The position numbers and the translations under genes were made by a program. From Turbatrix aceti (lineage: Eukaryota; Nematoda; Chromadorea; Rhabditida; Panagrolaimidae), in contig OZ017770.1 of the NCBI GenBank assembly GCA_963969345.1, positions 10,038,180-10,102,179 of the forward strand: a DNA stretch of 64,000 nt. Reading direction: 5' to 3'. Below the pieces are notes generated by a model. That model did not search any database. It saw nothing but the letters and a program-made list of their open reading frames with translations, and was not told where the DNA came from. Below, in pieces: positions 24,378 to 36,395 of this stretch. Position 1 is the stretch's first letter; every line of letters starts with the position of its first letter.

Positions 24378-25193
24378 CTACAAGGCTTTTATTTGATTTT
24401 CCAACTGTTGAATCCACTTTTGTTCTTTATCGATTTCGGCTTTTATCTTATTGAATAGTTTGGTCGTTTTTGCATCCCTGAAAAAAAAACATGTGTCAAA
24501 AAAAGCTGAATTATTAATTTTCTATTGTTTTACTTTGAATTAACAGTTTCAACGGCCATGACTTCATTTTCAATTATATAGCTTGACTTTGTCATACACA
24601 TTTCAAATAGCGTCTCCGCAAACGTGGCAACAATGCTCAAAAAGCTGGTTTCGATTGATAGACTCACACCAGAACCACCACCAACACCACTGTTATCACC
24701 ACTACCGGCATCATCTGTACCCATGCCGCCACCTCCACCGTCGCCTCCATCATTATTACCACTCCCATTATTTGCTGCCAATTGATGAAATAATTTCATA
24801 TTTTTTGTTACCTCTTCTCTTGTGTCAAGTAATGCATTTTGCTGCCTGGAAGAAAAAAAGTGTCGAAAAGAAATCCAACATGTATGTAAATACTTATTGA
24901 ACAAAAAAAAATATAATAAATGTATAAACGCACTTTTGTCGCAACATTCGTCGTCCAAGAAATTTATAAAAATTCAAAACAGCAGTTTGGTAGTCTTTTT
25001 CGATATCGTAAAACCTAAATTTTATTTTTTTTTTGATTTTGAAAAAAAAAATTTTTACAAACCGAAGAAAATTTTCCAAATCAGTTTCTTGAACTTCATT
25101 TTTCGTTTCAAGATACCGATAAAAAAAATCCACACATTTTTCAAGTGATGCAGTTGTGAAAATTATTGGAGTCGGTGTTGTTTGTTTTTCTTC
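24378..25193 (-). CDS. Coiled-coil protein with Gly-rich linker (5' partial)
   Basis: Four exons join in frame: 25193-25063, 25014-24934, 24845-24534 and 24477-24378, giving 207 residues to the stop. The two N-terminal exons and the last one are helical and charged (SLEKCVDFFYRYLE; IKAEIDKEQKWIQQLE), as in a helical-bundle or coiled-coil adaptor. Between them lies a linker rich in Gly, Asn, Asp and Ser (about 24650-24780). The first exon starts in phase 0 behind TTCAG and has no ATG, so at least one 5' exon lies further upstream (above 25193) and was not found. I do not recognise the family. It is convergent with the Clc-like gene. Confidence 0.65.
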
Positions 25194-26741
25194 CTGAATT
25201 GCGTAATTAAAATGATGCTTATGTTAGCTAGATTATTTAATAGCCGGACATTGTCGTTAGTAAATAATGACGTTTGTCTGCCAGGTGAAAGAAAGAAAGC
25301 GAGGTTAACGATGATCACTGGTCCCCGTCTGGCTGGTATCGCTCTTCTTTGTCAGCCGTCCGTTCCCTCTCTTTTTTCTTCCCTGGAGCACTCTTATAGA
25401 GGCAATAACAGGCAACGAGCGACTCAGACAGGCTGTTGGTCAAGCAGGAAAAAAAAGGAAAGACTGGTGGTGGTGGTATCCCATCCTGCTTGCTGCTATC
25501 TGACGGGTTGAGGTAGCCCACGTCAAGGTCGTTGTTGTGCATTGATTGTTGTTGTTGGATTGTGTAACAAGATTATGTTGATAGACACTCTAACTCAATG
25601 ACTACCGGATTTGAAAGGAAAAAAGGTGAGAAAAAAACGCAGACAAAGGAGTGAAAATTTATGCAAAAAAAATAGAACCTACGGGAGCGGGAGTGTTCGG
25701 CTTCTTTTTTGCAATTCTTGTTTTCGGAAAGGTGATGGCCGCCAATCGGTATTCCGCTGCCTGCCAGTGTCGTTTTGCTTTCTCTGAAAAAAAATCACAA
25801 ACAGCATTGTTACCCCTCCCTGCACAAATAAATGCAACAAAGAATGCTCATTATGCTAATTCTGACCTGACTTTGAATTGTTTTTTGCCGCCATAAGAAA
25901 AAATGCAGTAACAAAGTTGACAATAAAAAAAATTTAGAGGCTGACTGAAACTGTTAGCCAACAGGCAACTTGACTGACCATTCTGCGATGTTTCCTTTTT
26001 TCCTGCCGGCGGTCATGCTTAAAATCCAGCAAACCGGTGAAGCTTAAAATTTTATGCTGTTTAATTTTATACAACTTGTGAGTCAACTTTGAACACAATA
26101 AAGCACAGGGGACAGCATTGACTCTCACCCTGGCACGATTGCGCACACTTCTTTCCTCCCCCCTCCTGAAATGGGAACCAGGATGTCCTGTCTCGTCTCT
26201 TTGTCTTCAGTGATTTGAGACAAATGTACTTGGCGGAAAAACCACCATCACTGTCCTCGGGTAATTTTTTGAAAATTACTTTTCCGAAAAAAATAAAACA
26301 ATTTTTGCTTGGTCATTCTTGCTTGTTTTCTCACCTTCTTCCTTGTCTATAAAAATTTTTGACCCCTGCCGGCAACTTGATCACCCATCTGACGTCGTAA
26401 ACGTAAACAAAGTCCCACCTGTTACAGCTTACGGCAACTTGTAAAGATTTTCCGTAAACTCCGACAGAATTATGATTACTTACCAATCCCCTTTTATGGC
26501 ATGACCTTTTTTTTAGTAATACAAAGAAAAACCTCGATGGCCGCTCTTTTCTTTCTTACGTCTTCTTCTGTCGGTTTTACTTCCCCTGGAGTTTTGTTCA
26601 ACGTCTGCGCGTTGCAATTTCCCGCCAAAACATCTAATGTTTTTTTTCCTTGCTTAGTGTGCATTTTATTCTGCTAAAAAATGTAAATAATACCTTCTTT
26701 ATTTTTTTCACTATAATTTGAACTACTAATAGTATTACAAA
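25194..26741. other. Upstream region of coiled-coil gene / intergenic
   Basis: Must contain the missing 5' exon(s) of the minus-strand coiled-coil gene if that gene is intact. Short open frames on both strands show no recognisable domains. No repeats or RNA genes were seen. Confidence 0.35.
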
Positions 26742-27278
26742 TTGTCTGACCTTTCTTTGTTCCGTTGTGTGATTGAGACTTTCATCGGAAGGCCTACTTC
26801 ACGCTTACCTTCTTTATCGGCAACACCCACTTGCATGTGTTTGTGCCTTCGCGCAGTCGGCTGGGATATCCCTTTGCGGATGGCTCGAGAAGCTGCCGTC
26901 AACATTACCGGTTGCGAACCAGGCTTGCGCGCTCTTTGTTTTGCTGGCACCCTTCATGTACCTGTCAATCATAGAGCGCCGCTCGACCAGAAGGCAAGGT
27001 AGGCTGTCCTTCGTGACACGAGCTTACATCACTTTGGATTTGTCTCTTTGTTCATTACGGAGTAACTTTTAGTTCCCAGAATGTTGCATACATCGTTTAC
27101 ATGATTTTTGGGGAGGTGTTTTCATTTGGTCATTTTGTCTCTTTTTTGTTGTTCATTTGGCTTGACCGTTTGTCTTGTTGGGGCCATAATTCATCTCACC
27201 TCGCGATATCGCTTACCTGTAACAATCCGTAGCTGGTACAGGGAGTGGAATTTCTTATCTATATATTTGCAGTGTCAA
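26742..27278 (+). other. Possible membrane-protein exon(s), unresolved
   Basis: Two overlapping frames are open at 26742-27072. The frame at 26773 reads as hydrophobic segments (ACALFVLLAPFMYLSII) followed by basic residues (ERRSTRRQ) and a potential donor (GTAGGC). A further hydrophobic stretch follows an acceptor-like TTCCCAG near 27079 (VAYIVYMIFG). The phases of these pieces do not join cleanly, so no gene model is offered. It may be one or two exons of a small membrane protein, or chance. Confidence 0.3.
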
Positions 27279-28678
27279 ATGACAACCGTCATGCACTCTC
27301 GATCTCCTCAGCGCAACGTCTGTCACCCCGATACCGCGACGTCTTCGTCATGGCCATCTGTTGATTTGCTCCTTGATACCCCCCAGCGCAAGAGACAGCT
27401 CCAGTACCGCAATGCCATTGGATGTGGTGCAAAGTCGACGGGTATTCGCCTCAACCAGATGCTACGCTCACCTCCGACTCCAAAGTTGAAACAAAAAATT
27501 CCGGGTGAAGTCCTTCACGGCCAGACGCCTTCGCCGCTGAGGAATTTTCAAATCAGTTATTCGAAAACCCCCCTCAAGGATGCGGTTCAGAAGAAGGACA
27601 GATTCGGTTGGTTTTTTTTCTGAGTTTAAAACATTACCCTCTCATCCAATTTTTCAGAACTGAGGATCGAACAACGCGAACTTACTAACCCAAAACCACC
27701 AAACACGTCTAGCGCTGTCCGGAACGTTTCTTATCTCTTTGAAGACAGCGGTATATCTTCCTACGATGACTCATCATTTTTCTCACAACCCCAGACCACC
27801 AATTTCTTCGGTTTTACTTCGGTGAGTAACCATTAATTTTTTTTCCTGCTGAAAAGAACAAAAAACTGACCTATTGTTCCCGCGTGCCACCCACGATTGT
27901 TTTGTAAGCCCTGAGAGACAATGACAAATTTTGCAGACATTCGGAGACGATTTATTCCCGTACAACCCATCTTTTGACAGCTTTTCCGATTTTTCGAGTG
28001 GATACGCATCCGAAAATACTTTTCTCAGTGACCAATCGGCTATTTCGACTACTTTTTCTTCGGGTTATTGCGGTGACGTCAGTTCGACCATTGAAAACTT
28101 TGACAACTTGGACTCTATTTTGGCATCTCCGATCAAGGAAGAGCCTGTGAAGCCTGTTGAACAAGTCAAAATCATCGAGCTTGAGCCTAAAATGCCGCCA
28201 CAAGAAGTTCAATGGCCAAAAACTTCGGTGGTCGAAAAGTGCATTGAACAACCACAACCACAACCTTCGAGTTCGAGTGCAATCATGAGACGCCGAAATT
28301 CAAGCAAAGTTGTCAACACTCACAAAACTTCTGTTCCAGTTCCGTATACCAGACCAAATTTGAAACTCATTGAACACGACATCTTGACTGAGCTTGCAAA
28401 ATACGACGGATTGCCTTATAATGTCGAATACGCAAAATCCGCCAACCTGACTGAATTCAAAAAACTCAAGCTGGTATGATTTTTTTAAATTAAATTTTTC
28501 ATTTCCACGTACAAATTTTTTTTTTCAGTTCTCGTCAACTAACTCTGCTTACTACCGCACAGTCCTCGGCCGTTCCAAGGCTCAACACGAACTCACGCGC
28601 GAAGCCCACAAATATCTAACCAATCGCGGCGCTACAGGTAGTGGCGCAAAGGGCGCTAAACGTCGAAAGGTTCCGTGA
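27279..28678 (+). CDS. Disordered nuclear-type protein, unknown family
   Basis: Exons 27279-27606, 27658-27821, 27937-28473 and 28529-28678 give 392 residues. The chosen ATG lies 6 nt after an acceptor-like ATTTGCAG, which favours it over upstream in-frame codons. The N-terminal part has several SP/TP sites (SPPTPK, TPSPLR, KTPLKDAVQKKDRF). The middle is rich in Ser, Phe, Asp and Gly, and an SPIKEEP motif looks like a SUMO or kinase site. A conserved-looking helical segment (LTELAKYDGLPYNVEY) precedes a C-terminus GAKRRKVP that would serve as a nuclear localisation signal. The TPLKDAVQKKDRF stretch faintly recalls the TPTPFK-type C-terminal motif of Myb proteins, but no Myb repeats are present. 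Function unknown. Confidence 0.75.
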
Positions 28679-28889
28679 ATAATTATGTACCAAGTACTAA
28701 CCCTATTTACCATATTTCGTTGCTTTTACGTCGTATCTCTTTTCGTTTACCGTGTTTTTTTGTAATCAAATCTATGATACAGGTGTTATGTCGTTTTTTT
28801 ACATGTACAAATGCAATAATGTTGGTATAATAAATTATTACCAAACAACCTGTGCCTGCCTTCTGGGGGTTATTTACCTGTCTTTAGCC

Positions 28890-30437
28890 ATGTCGTATGT
28901 GCTTGTGTTTTTTATCGCTCTCTTTTTGGTGGCTTTGTCAAATTCAGCGCCGGGAGTTGACATGTCTGAAGTCGACGAGCCACATGCTCGATCGAAGCGT
29001 GCGATTTATCATCCCTACGAGCTCTTCCTGTCCCTCATGATCATCAACGTCCTCGCCTCTCTGGCTATGATACTTATTACGATAGCCTTCGTCCGACGAA
29101 CACCCTTTGCCTGGCATACTCTTCATAATTGTGTGTGGAATATCGTAAATACCCTTTTCTTCGCCCATTGCTCGACAAATAGCTCGTACTATCGCTGGAT
29201 GAACGACATGTACATTACCCGTCGCTGCGAAGATATCCTGAAAATGCCCCTGACGGCATTTGGCATTTGTAAGACTCGTTAAAGTTTGCCCCCAAAAATT
29301 ACTGTCGTTCAAATTTACAGCCATGATCTTTACCATCCCACTACAGCTTCACTACATTCGCACAGACAGTCACTCTAATGTGGTTTGCTTCATATTCTAC
29401 CTCATTGTCAATGTCTTCATTGTTGCCACCTACTTGAGTGATGTAAGTGGTGTCCATTACACACTTTTTTTGTCTACCTGTCGTTTTATGGTCACTGTCA
29501 ATAGGGCGGGGGAGAGGAAGGCAACAGTGTTTATGCGTAACACATAATACGGATATCAAAAAGCAAAAACTTTCTCACGCACCGTAAACGCGTTAAAAAA
29601 ATTTTAATTTAACAAAAAAAATTTTTGGGAAATACTAAATAAAATTTGTGTATCTGATCTGTCAAAAAATTCAAAGATTATGCATATATGCCGTTTCAGC
29701 TGCATTTGTCTATGTAGGCAAGCTTATTTAATTAATTTTCTCTACAGTAGTTTACAAGGCTAAAAAAAGTTTCCATAAACAGATTTGCATGCGTCAACCT
29801 TTTACATTTAACCTTTCAGCCTCTGAACATAAAAGTACTTACCATCAACCAACACCAGGGCTTGCATGCGTCATCCATAATGTTTGGATACGTCTTCGCA
29901 ACTGTCTGCTTCCTAGTATTTGTTTGCGGCATGATGGCCTTCGTCCACCGAAAAAAGGTAAAAAAGGCGTATCACCTGTTGCCAGCATTCACCTGACCAT
30001 CGACCCACACTTTTAGACATGCCGAGAAATGATCCTGCTAACGCTTTACTTCTGCATTTGCGTAATTATCCAAGTCGCCCCCAACGTTATCAAAATGGCA
30101 ATGTTCATGCTACCCTATCTCAACATGTTCCCTGCATTGCGCGAATTTCTTCTCAAATTTGGAAACATGACAAAGTATCTCTTGCAGTATCACGAATACG
30201 CATCGGTATACACCCCAATTACCGGAATTGTCCTCTCATTTGTCTTTATCACTGAATATCGCAGCCTTGTAAGTGGTTAAAGTTGACAAATAATTCTTAG
30301 CATACATTACAAAAAAATTTCAGATAACTGCATTGTTTCGAAAAATGTTCAACAAGCGCGAAGGATTGAGTGTTGGAAACATATCGTCTAAAGGAAGTGA
30401 CGGAAAGGAAGACCGACTCTTTGTTGTGAGAGCGTAG
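28890..30437 (+). CDS. Seven-TM receptor candidate (serpentine type)
   Basis: Five exons (28890-29268, 29321-29442, 29820-29957, 30017-30268, 30324-30437) join in frame to 334 residues. A signal peptide (MSYVLVFFIALFLVALS) is followed by about six or seven hydrophobic segments, including LMIINVLASLAMILITIAFV, VVCFIFYLIVNVFIVATYL, FATVCFLVFVCGMMAFV, MILLTLYFCICVIIQV and YTPITGIVLSFVFITEY. A basic C-terminal tail follows (FRKMFNKR). The layout fits a nematode serpentine receptor, but I cannot place it in a named chemoreceptor class. The ATG lies 2 nt after an acceptor-like TCTTTAG. A decayed partial copy of its last exons sits at about 59.1-59.55 kb. Confidence 0.75.
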
Positions 30438-30904
30438 TAAATAATAAATAAAATATATTTTTTTTGTATTATGACACATGTGTAATTTATACCCTCTTGA
30501 ACGCATAGTATTATGTGGATATCAATAATAAAGTCAAGTTCCTGAAAATGTCTACACCCTTTTCGAGCTACTACGTTATTATTAAATTTGCATTTTACCT
30601 AATTTTTAAAGAACATTGGTTTCTGTTTAAAATTCGATACTTTGAAAAGTTTTTTTTGTTGATTCTAAGGGTAAATATTACCACTTTTAATTCTCAAAAA
30701 AAAAATTCTAAGCTGTTTATTGCCGTCAAAAAGTGCTAACACGGTTGACTTTTCTCACCGATATTTAGCTTCGGTTGATTATCTTATTTTTTGATCAGTT
30801 CGTTCGTTGTGTTTGCATTTTTTAACATCACGGATTCAGTTTGTAATTCCTGTAGGAATTTGCAACGAGCGGTTTCATTGTTGCTGCGTATGTCCGGTTT
30901 TCCC

Positions 30905-30986
30905 GCAGCGATGTCCGAGTGGTTAAGGAGTTAGACTTGAAATCTAATGGGCATTGCCCGCGTAGGTTCGAACCCTGCTCGCTGCG
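30905..30986 (+). tRNA. tRNA-Ser (anticodon UGA)
   Basis: An 82-nt tRNA with a 7-bp acceptor stem (GCAGCGA with TCGCTGC), discriminator G, anticodon stem TTAGA/TCTAA around loop CTTGAAA (anticodon TGA), a long variable arm (GGGCATTGCCC) typical of class II Ser tRNAs, and the T arm GGTTCGAACC. No intron. It lies between the receptor gene and the aminopeptidase gene. Confidence 0.95.
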
Positions 30987-31405
30987 AATTCTTTTACTAA
31001 ATTCGAATACTTTCGAAATTAACATTGAATTGAATTGAAATGTTTTGTTGTCTTACTACGATTTTTACACCCTCTGACAAAACATACAGCCTCATTAAAA
31101 AAGAGAACAATGAATTTGCCTAATAACGCTTAAAGATAGAAAAAAAAACGTTCTAACGTTTATCATCCGTAGTAAAAAATTAGTCATTGGTAAAAAAAAT
31201 TTATCGTAGAAGGTAGATGCTTACTCACGATCCAGAATCATCGTTTTTTCAGACAAAAAATTGAAGTGAACCAACTTTAAAAACAAAAAAATGATACTCT
31301 ATTTCTTATTGTCTGGAGAGAGAAAAAACAAAGCAATACAAAACGCTTTAATTTTGAACCATTAGCTACATAGTACCATTAACTGTCTTCCCTGGTGGGG
31401 CCACC

Positions 31406-34295
31406 ATGTCAGGCGCCAGAATATTTGCTGTCTTCTGCTTGATCTGCCTTCTACCCTTTATTCAGGGGCAATTAAAAAGTGATGAATACGACTTGAACTT
31501 GGATTTAAAATACCAAAATAAAAATATTGAGATCAAAAACTACAATCTCACGATCTGGCCTTATTTTGATGCTCCTGGTGTTGAATACGACACTGAACGT
31601 AACCAAACCTTTGATGGAACTGTGTATATTACTTTCAAAATCACAGGTGACAACGAGACAGAGCTGCCGCTTAACTTTGAGGACATAAAAATCAAAAATG
31701 TCCAAAATGTAGATCAAGACAGTAATTTTACGATTCGGACTTCAATTATCTCTCGTACGACATCCAAAGTTCTAATATTAGACATCTCCGAGTGCATGCA
31801 AAACCAGACTTACATTATCAAAATTACATATTCTGGACGCATCAGACAGACTCCGGAAGAAGGACTCTACCGCTCGACTTATTATTCAAAAAACGGAACG
31901 GTTTATACCGTATACGCAACACAACTTGAGCGCGTAGGAGCACGAAGAGTTTTTCCGTGCTTGGATAGCCCTCAGTACAAGGCAAAGTTTACCCTGACTG
32001 TAATCCGGCCCAAAGCCTACGTCGTGCTGTCAAATACCCTCGAAAACAAAGGCCAAGACATCGGCATGGGCTATAATGCCGTCACTTTTCCACCGACTCC
32101 GAAGATGTCAACCTATCTGTTTGCCTTTGTCATTGGAGATTTTGTGGGGGTCAACGCGACCACAAACAGTGGTCTACTGGTGAGAAACTGGGCTTGGAGA
32201 GGTGTCGCGCATCTTGCAGGCAGCATGTTGGCTGAAGCGGTCAGGTGTGTGGAAAGCATAAACCAGTATGTCGACATTGATTTGCCGTTGAAAAAATTGG
32301 GTAATCCAAATTTAATTTGGGGTATTAAAACTACGATATAAATTCCAGACAACGTAGCATTGCCTACGCACCCCGAAGGAGCGATGGAAAACTGGGGTAT
32401 CATCACGTACCAAACCTTTGCAATGACCTATGATCCAAGAGTATGTTTCTTTAAAAAAAAATTAAACAATAAAAAAAAGTTTTTTTATTTGAAAAAAATA
32501 ATTTTAAAAATTATTAAACAAAAGTTATTAAAAACAATTAATTTAAAAAATATTTAAAAATTTATTTTTTTTAATTAAAAAAAAAATTTTTTAAATTTAA
32601 AAAAAAATTTTTTAATCAAAAAAAATTAATCTTCAAAATTTTTTAGCTTCATACAATGGCACAATACATTACTGCGGCTAATATAATTTGCCACGAAACC
32701 GCGCATCAGTGGTTTGGTGACTTGGTAACCAACAAGTGGTGGGGTGACATTTTGCTCCACGAAAGCTTTGCCACCTGGATTCCTGAGAATTCTGACATTT
32801 CATACAGTAAACAAAAAGCGGTCAAAGACATGCAAATGCAGTATTTTGTAGCAGTGACACGAGAACTAGCATTTGGTGTCGAATACTATGCCGAACATCC
32901 TCTGATCACCAAACTCGGGTCGTTTGGTCAAATTACGTACCAAAGAGGTGCGACAATCCTTCGCATGATCGCTGATACTATCACGTCAGAAAATATGCAA
33001 TATGGACTTGCATCTTATCTGCGCAAGTACAGATTCTCAACTGCAACTCATCAAGACCTGATCGATGAATTAGATTCTGAGCTCAAAAGCGAATTATATT
33101 ATATCGACATACTCGACTGGTGTGGTGAATCATTAAACCTGACTTCCTATACTCAATCCTGGCTTCATGTTCCTCATTACCCGAAGCTATTAGTGTCATA
33201 CGATCCACCCAGACACAGGTACATCATTCGACAAGAACCCAATAAGCTGGCTGAATTCCTGCCTAAAGGCTACGATTACAAGTGGGAAATTCCGTTCAAA
33301 GTCAATGGCGTTCAGTACTGGTCATCTTACCGCACGTGTGGAAACGACACCACCGGCAGCAATGGAGTCGTCTACGTGCCCCTGGATCGTCGAACCAATA
33401 TCCTGCCCTTTGTCGATCCGGATGTAAAAACAGCTGCCAGAATCTACTACGACGACATAGTTTTCAAAAGCCTTCTCCAAAGCATCACTTCAGATGCCGA
33501 AGTAAACCAGGAAACTATAATTCGCATGATTTACGATACCAATGCGGAACCTATGGTGGTAGACAAAAACGAAAGCCGAGACGACGTCAGGATATCCAAA
33601 ACGATCCGAGTAATGCAACTTCTGGACGCTGTTTCAAGCCGAAACGGACCCATTTCTGGCTTTGTGCTAGGCGCAGTGGCCAAATCATTGAAACGTTTTG
33701 ACTTTGATTTTACAACAGTAAAGCCTTTGACCCAGGTAAAAATGGATAAAATAAATATTCTTGAATTATTTAAATTTTAGATTATGACAAAGGACATTTG
33801 GTCAAAGTTCAACCGCCCTGCCGACTTTGACACCAATAAATGGAACTCGGGGCTTGCTAAACTGTTTTTTTACAATAAAGCTCTCGATTGGGGTGTCAAT
33901 AGTGTAGAAACAAAACTCAAAAAATACCACGGCGCCGTCAAAAATTGTCTCAAAGCAAAAACTGTTGAAGAATATCAAAATTGTTTGACGTAAGGATTTT
34001 TTAATGCGCAACCAATAATTAATAAAATTAGGATATTTAAATTGCGGTAAAGTTTTCTGAATTTATTTTTTGATTTTTTGTACTCAAAATTCTTGAGCTC
34101 TAAAAAACAATGATTTTCAGTAGTCCAATATAAAAAATATGTTTCAGAATTGATATAAACATACGAGAAGCCGTGTACCACTCATACGCCAAAACCTATG
34201 GATCGGAAGATCTTGAAACGCTTCTGAAGTTTTCGGAGCAAATTATAGCTGTGGACAACCAAGATCAAATCGCTTTGAAAAAATTTGCATCTTAA
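31406..34295 (+). CDS. M1 family zinc aminopeptidase
   Basis: Exons 31406-32300, 32349-32440, 32647-33735, 33781-33989 and 34148-34295 join in frame to 810 residues. A signal peptide (IFAVFCLICLLPFIQG) makes it secreted, and there are several N-glycosylation sites. The substrate motif is GAMENWG (309-315). The zinc site is HETAH (345-349) with the third ligand Glu368 eighteen residues after the second His, in WWGDILLHESFATW. The transition-state Tyr lies in TYQRGATILRM. All catalytic residues expected of M1 are therefore present. M1 enzymes cut single residues from peptide N-termini. A secreted form beside an S28 carboxypeptidase and aspartic-protease homologues suggests digestive or secreted peptidase work (inference). 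Intron 2 (32441-32646) is almost pure A/T. The protein is shorter at the C-terminus than typical 900-1,000-aa members. Confidence 0.93.
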
Positions 34296-34614
34296 AACTA
34301 CTAAATGCTTGTTATTTTTATAAATCTGGCATAAATGCATAAATATGATACAAAAAAGTTTGCAATTGATCTTACGTTTTTTGTTTGTACACAACATGTG
34401 ACTACACACAAGTGTGACACTAAGGGGATGAACGGCACGAACCAAAAAAAAACGTCAATAACCGAAAATCACAGCGCAACCGCAATAATTTTTTTTCTCG
34501 GACTGTCAGTGAGAAAAATAAATATTTAGTGCTTGAAACAAGTCCCATCAAAACAATTTCTTTGCTGATCTGATCGCACACATAAAGTGTTGGTGCCATA
34601 CGGAGATGTGCGGC
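34296..34614. other. Intergenic
   Basis: AT-rich 3' flank of the aminopeptidase gene. The left copy of the 8-bp target duplication (TGTGCGGC, 34607-34614) ends this stretch. Confidence 0.5.
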
Positions 34615-34897
34615 CAGTATGGCAAAACTCCCATGGGAATTAGAAATAGGGAATTATCCCATGAGATTCCCATTGGAGTCCCAATTAAAAAAAAGTACAT
34701 GTTCATGCAAAAAAGATATCCAAAAACGCACATATTTTATTAATGTAATAAAATTAACAATAAAAATAAAATCATTTTCCCAATTGGAAAGAAAAAAGCA
34801 CGCGCCTGCGTAAAATGACGGCGTTATTTTAGGCAGGATCGCGCATTTTTAAAATTCTCGGGATATTTCCCATGGGAATCCCCGTTTTGCCACCCTG
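34615..34897. mobile_element. hAT-type MITE with 8-bp target site duplication
   Basis: The 283-bp element starts CAGTATGGCAAAAC and its other end, read on the opposite strand, starts CAGGGTGGCAAAAC: 14-bp terminal inverted repeats with two mismatches. Inside each terminus is the palindromic block CCCATGGGAA. TGTGCGGC flanks it directly on both sides (34607-34614 and 34898-34905). CAG ends and an 8-bp duplication are the hallmarks of the hAT superfamily. There is no transposase frame, so it is non-autonomous. Confidence 0.9.
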
Positions 34898-36395
34898 TGT
34901 GCGGCCACGAGGGAACGTGCGCCGACAGTGCAGACTGATGACGAGGAGTCATCATTTCTGGTCAGGAGAGCGAGCGACAGGCAGATTGCGCGTAGTGGGC
35001 GCGCGATCCCTGTTGGGACGCGTGCAGTCGACGTCTACGTCAACGAATATGGTCTATTGTTTACGGTTGTTGTTCTGATGTAACTACGAACTGTCTTGGA
35101 TCGACGAGGAAGAGCTAGCAAGCCAAGGATGTCCCGCTTCTGCCGACCATCCGGTGACATTGTCCACCTTGTCCATCTGCAAAGCCTGAACCTTACAGAA
35201 ATATGTGTAAAAATCTGTTCGTTGTTCGTTCGCGTTCGTTCGATTTCTTGAACAAAATGTTTGTGTTCGTCCGAGAAAAAAAAGGCTGTTTCCCCATCCC
35301 CGATATAGTAATGTGCATATCGGTCGAATAAGAGGTTTTCATTTTCATTTTTGCTTGATCCCTAAAAAAATGTATTATGTCGTGAATCAATTTTGCAATT
35401 ATTTTAATTAGAGTAACTATTTACGCTGAATCGATTAAGCGTATCCTCGTTATCGTAGCTATGTTCGTTTTGCCGGAAACCCGGGATTTAGGGGTCAGGC
35501 TATCCGTTTGATTTTCAATCAAACAATTGTTTGTGTTATCGCAGCGTCTTAGCACGAATGTTGCGCTGCAACGCTCTGCTTGATTAGCTCAACTGTTCTT
35601 TTTTTGTCTACGTTCTTTTTTTCTCGGAAGTGTTGTAATTGTTGTTTTTTTAGCGTGACTTGTTTTGTTTTTGTTTCAGATTCCTCCGGTGACTGCTTCA
35701 AATCGAATTTAACTTTCTCCTGGCCACGATCCCTTTTCTGTTGCCGGTCAAGTAAGTTTCTTTAACTTCTCAAAGTTTTGGGGCATAAAGATGAATTTTT
35801 TCGATAACTAACCAAGTTTTCCCGGGTTTTGACTTTTTTTTGCGATTGTATGATGAGTTCCAGTGATTTGTTAGGTAATATTAAACTTTGACAGATGCAC
35901 GGTGTTCTATAATAGTTCGTCCTAGAATATTTTGTCCAAAGCTTTTCAAAAACGTGCGAGCATGCGGAGCTCGATTATGCCACGCGCGCACTTTATTGCG
36001 CTTTTACGTGTTTACCTCTGAGTGAGTTTAGCTAACACTGACTTTGTCGAATCGATTGTACACATTTTTAGCTGCATAATCATTTTTGTTTGTTTTTTGT
36101 GCTCTGTGAGCCGAGTTATAAGCATCCAAAAATCGTTTTTTTTCGATTACAATTATGATCACAATAAAAAAATGTGGTGATACGTTTCTTCAAATTTGGC
36201 AGACAGATGCTCCAAAGGGCACACAAAAAATTAGAGGACAACGCAGTTACATTAAGTTTCTCACTATATTAAAGACCGTATATTGCTTATGTTAGAAACA
36301 CCCTCAACATCGTTTTTTTTGGTCAAATACACGTATTTTGCATGCTGTATTTCCTTTCTATTACGTTTAAGTTGTTTGTAGGTTTGTTGATCACG
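34898..36395. other. Intergenic, 1.5 kb
   Basis: A GC-richer stretch around 34900-35150 follows the MITE; its open frames look random. The rest is AT-rich. An acceptor-like GTTTGTAG ends at about 36381, 15 nt before the start of the DEAD-box gene. Confidence 0.4.

Noticed and set aside
30828..31025. Minus-strand 65-codon frame
   Set aside because: It is the antisense translation of tRNA-Ser.
32441..32646. Nearly pure A/T stretch, possible origin or matrix element
   Set aside because: It is an intron of the aminopeptidase gene with proper GT..AG ends; no other signal.
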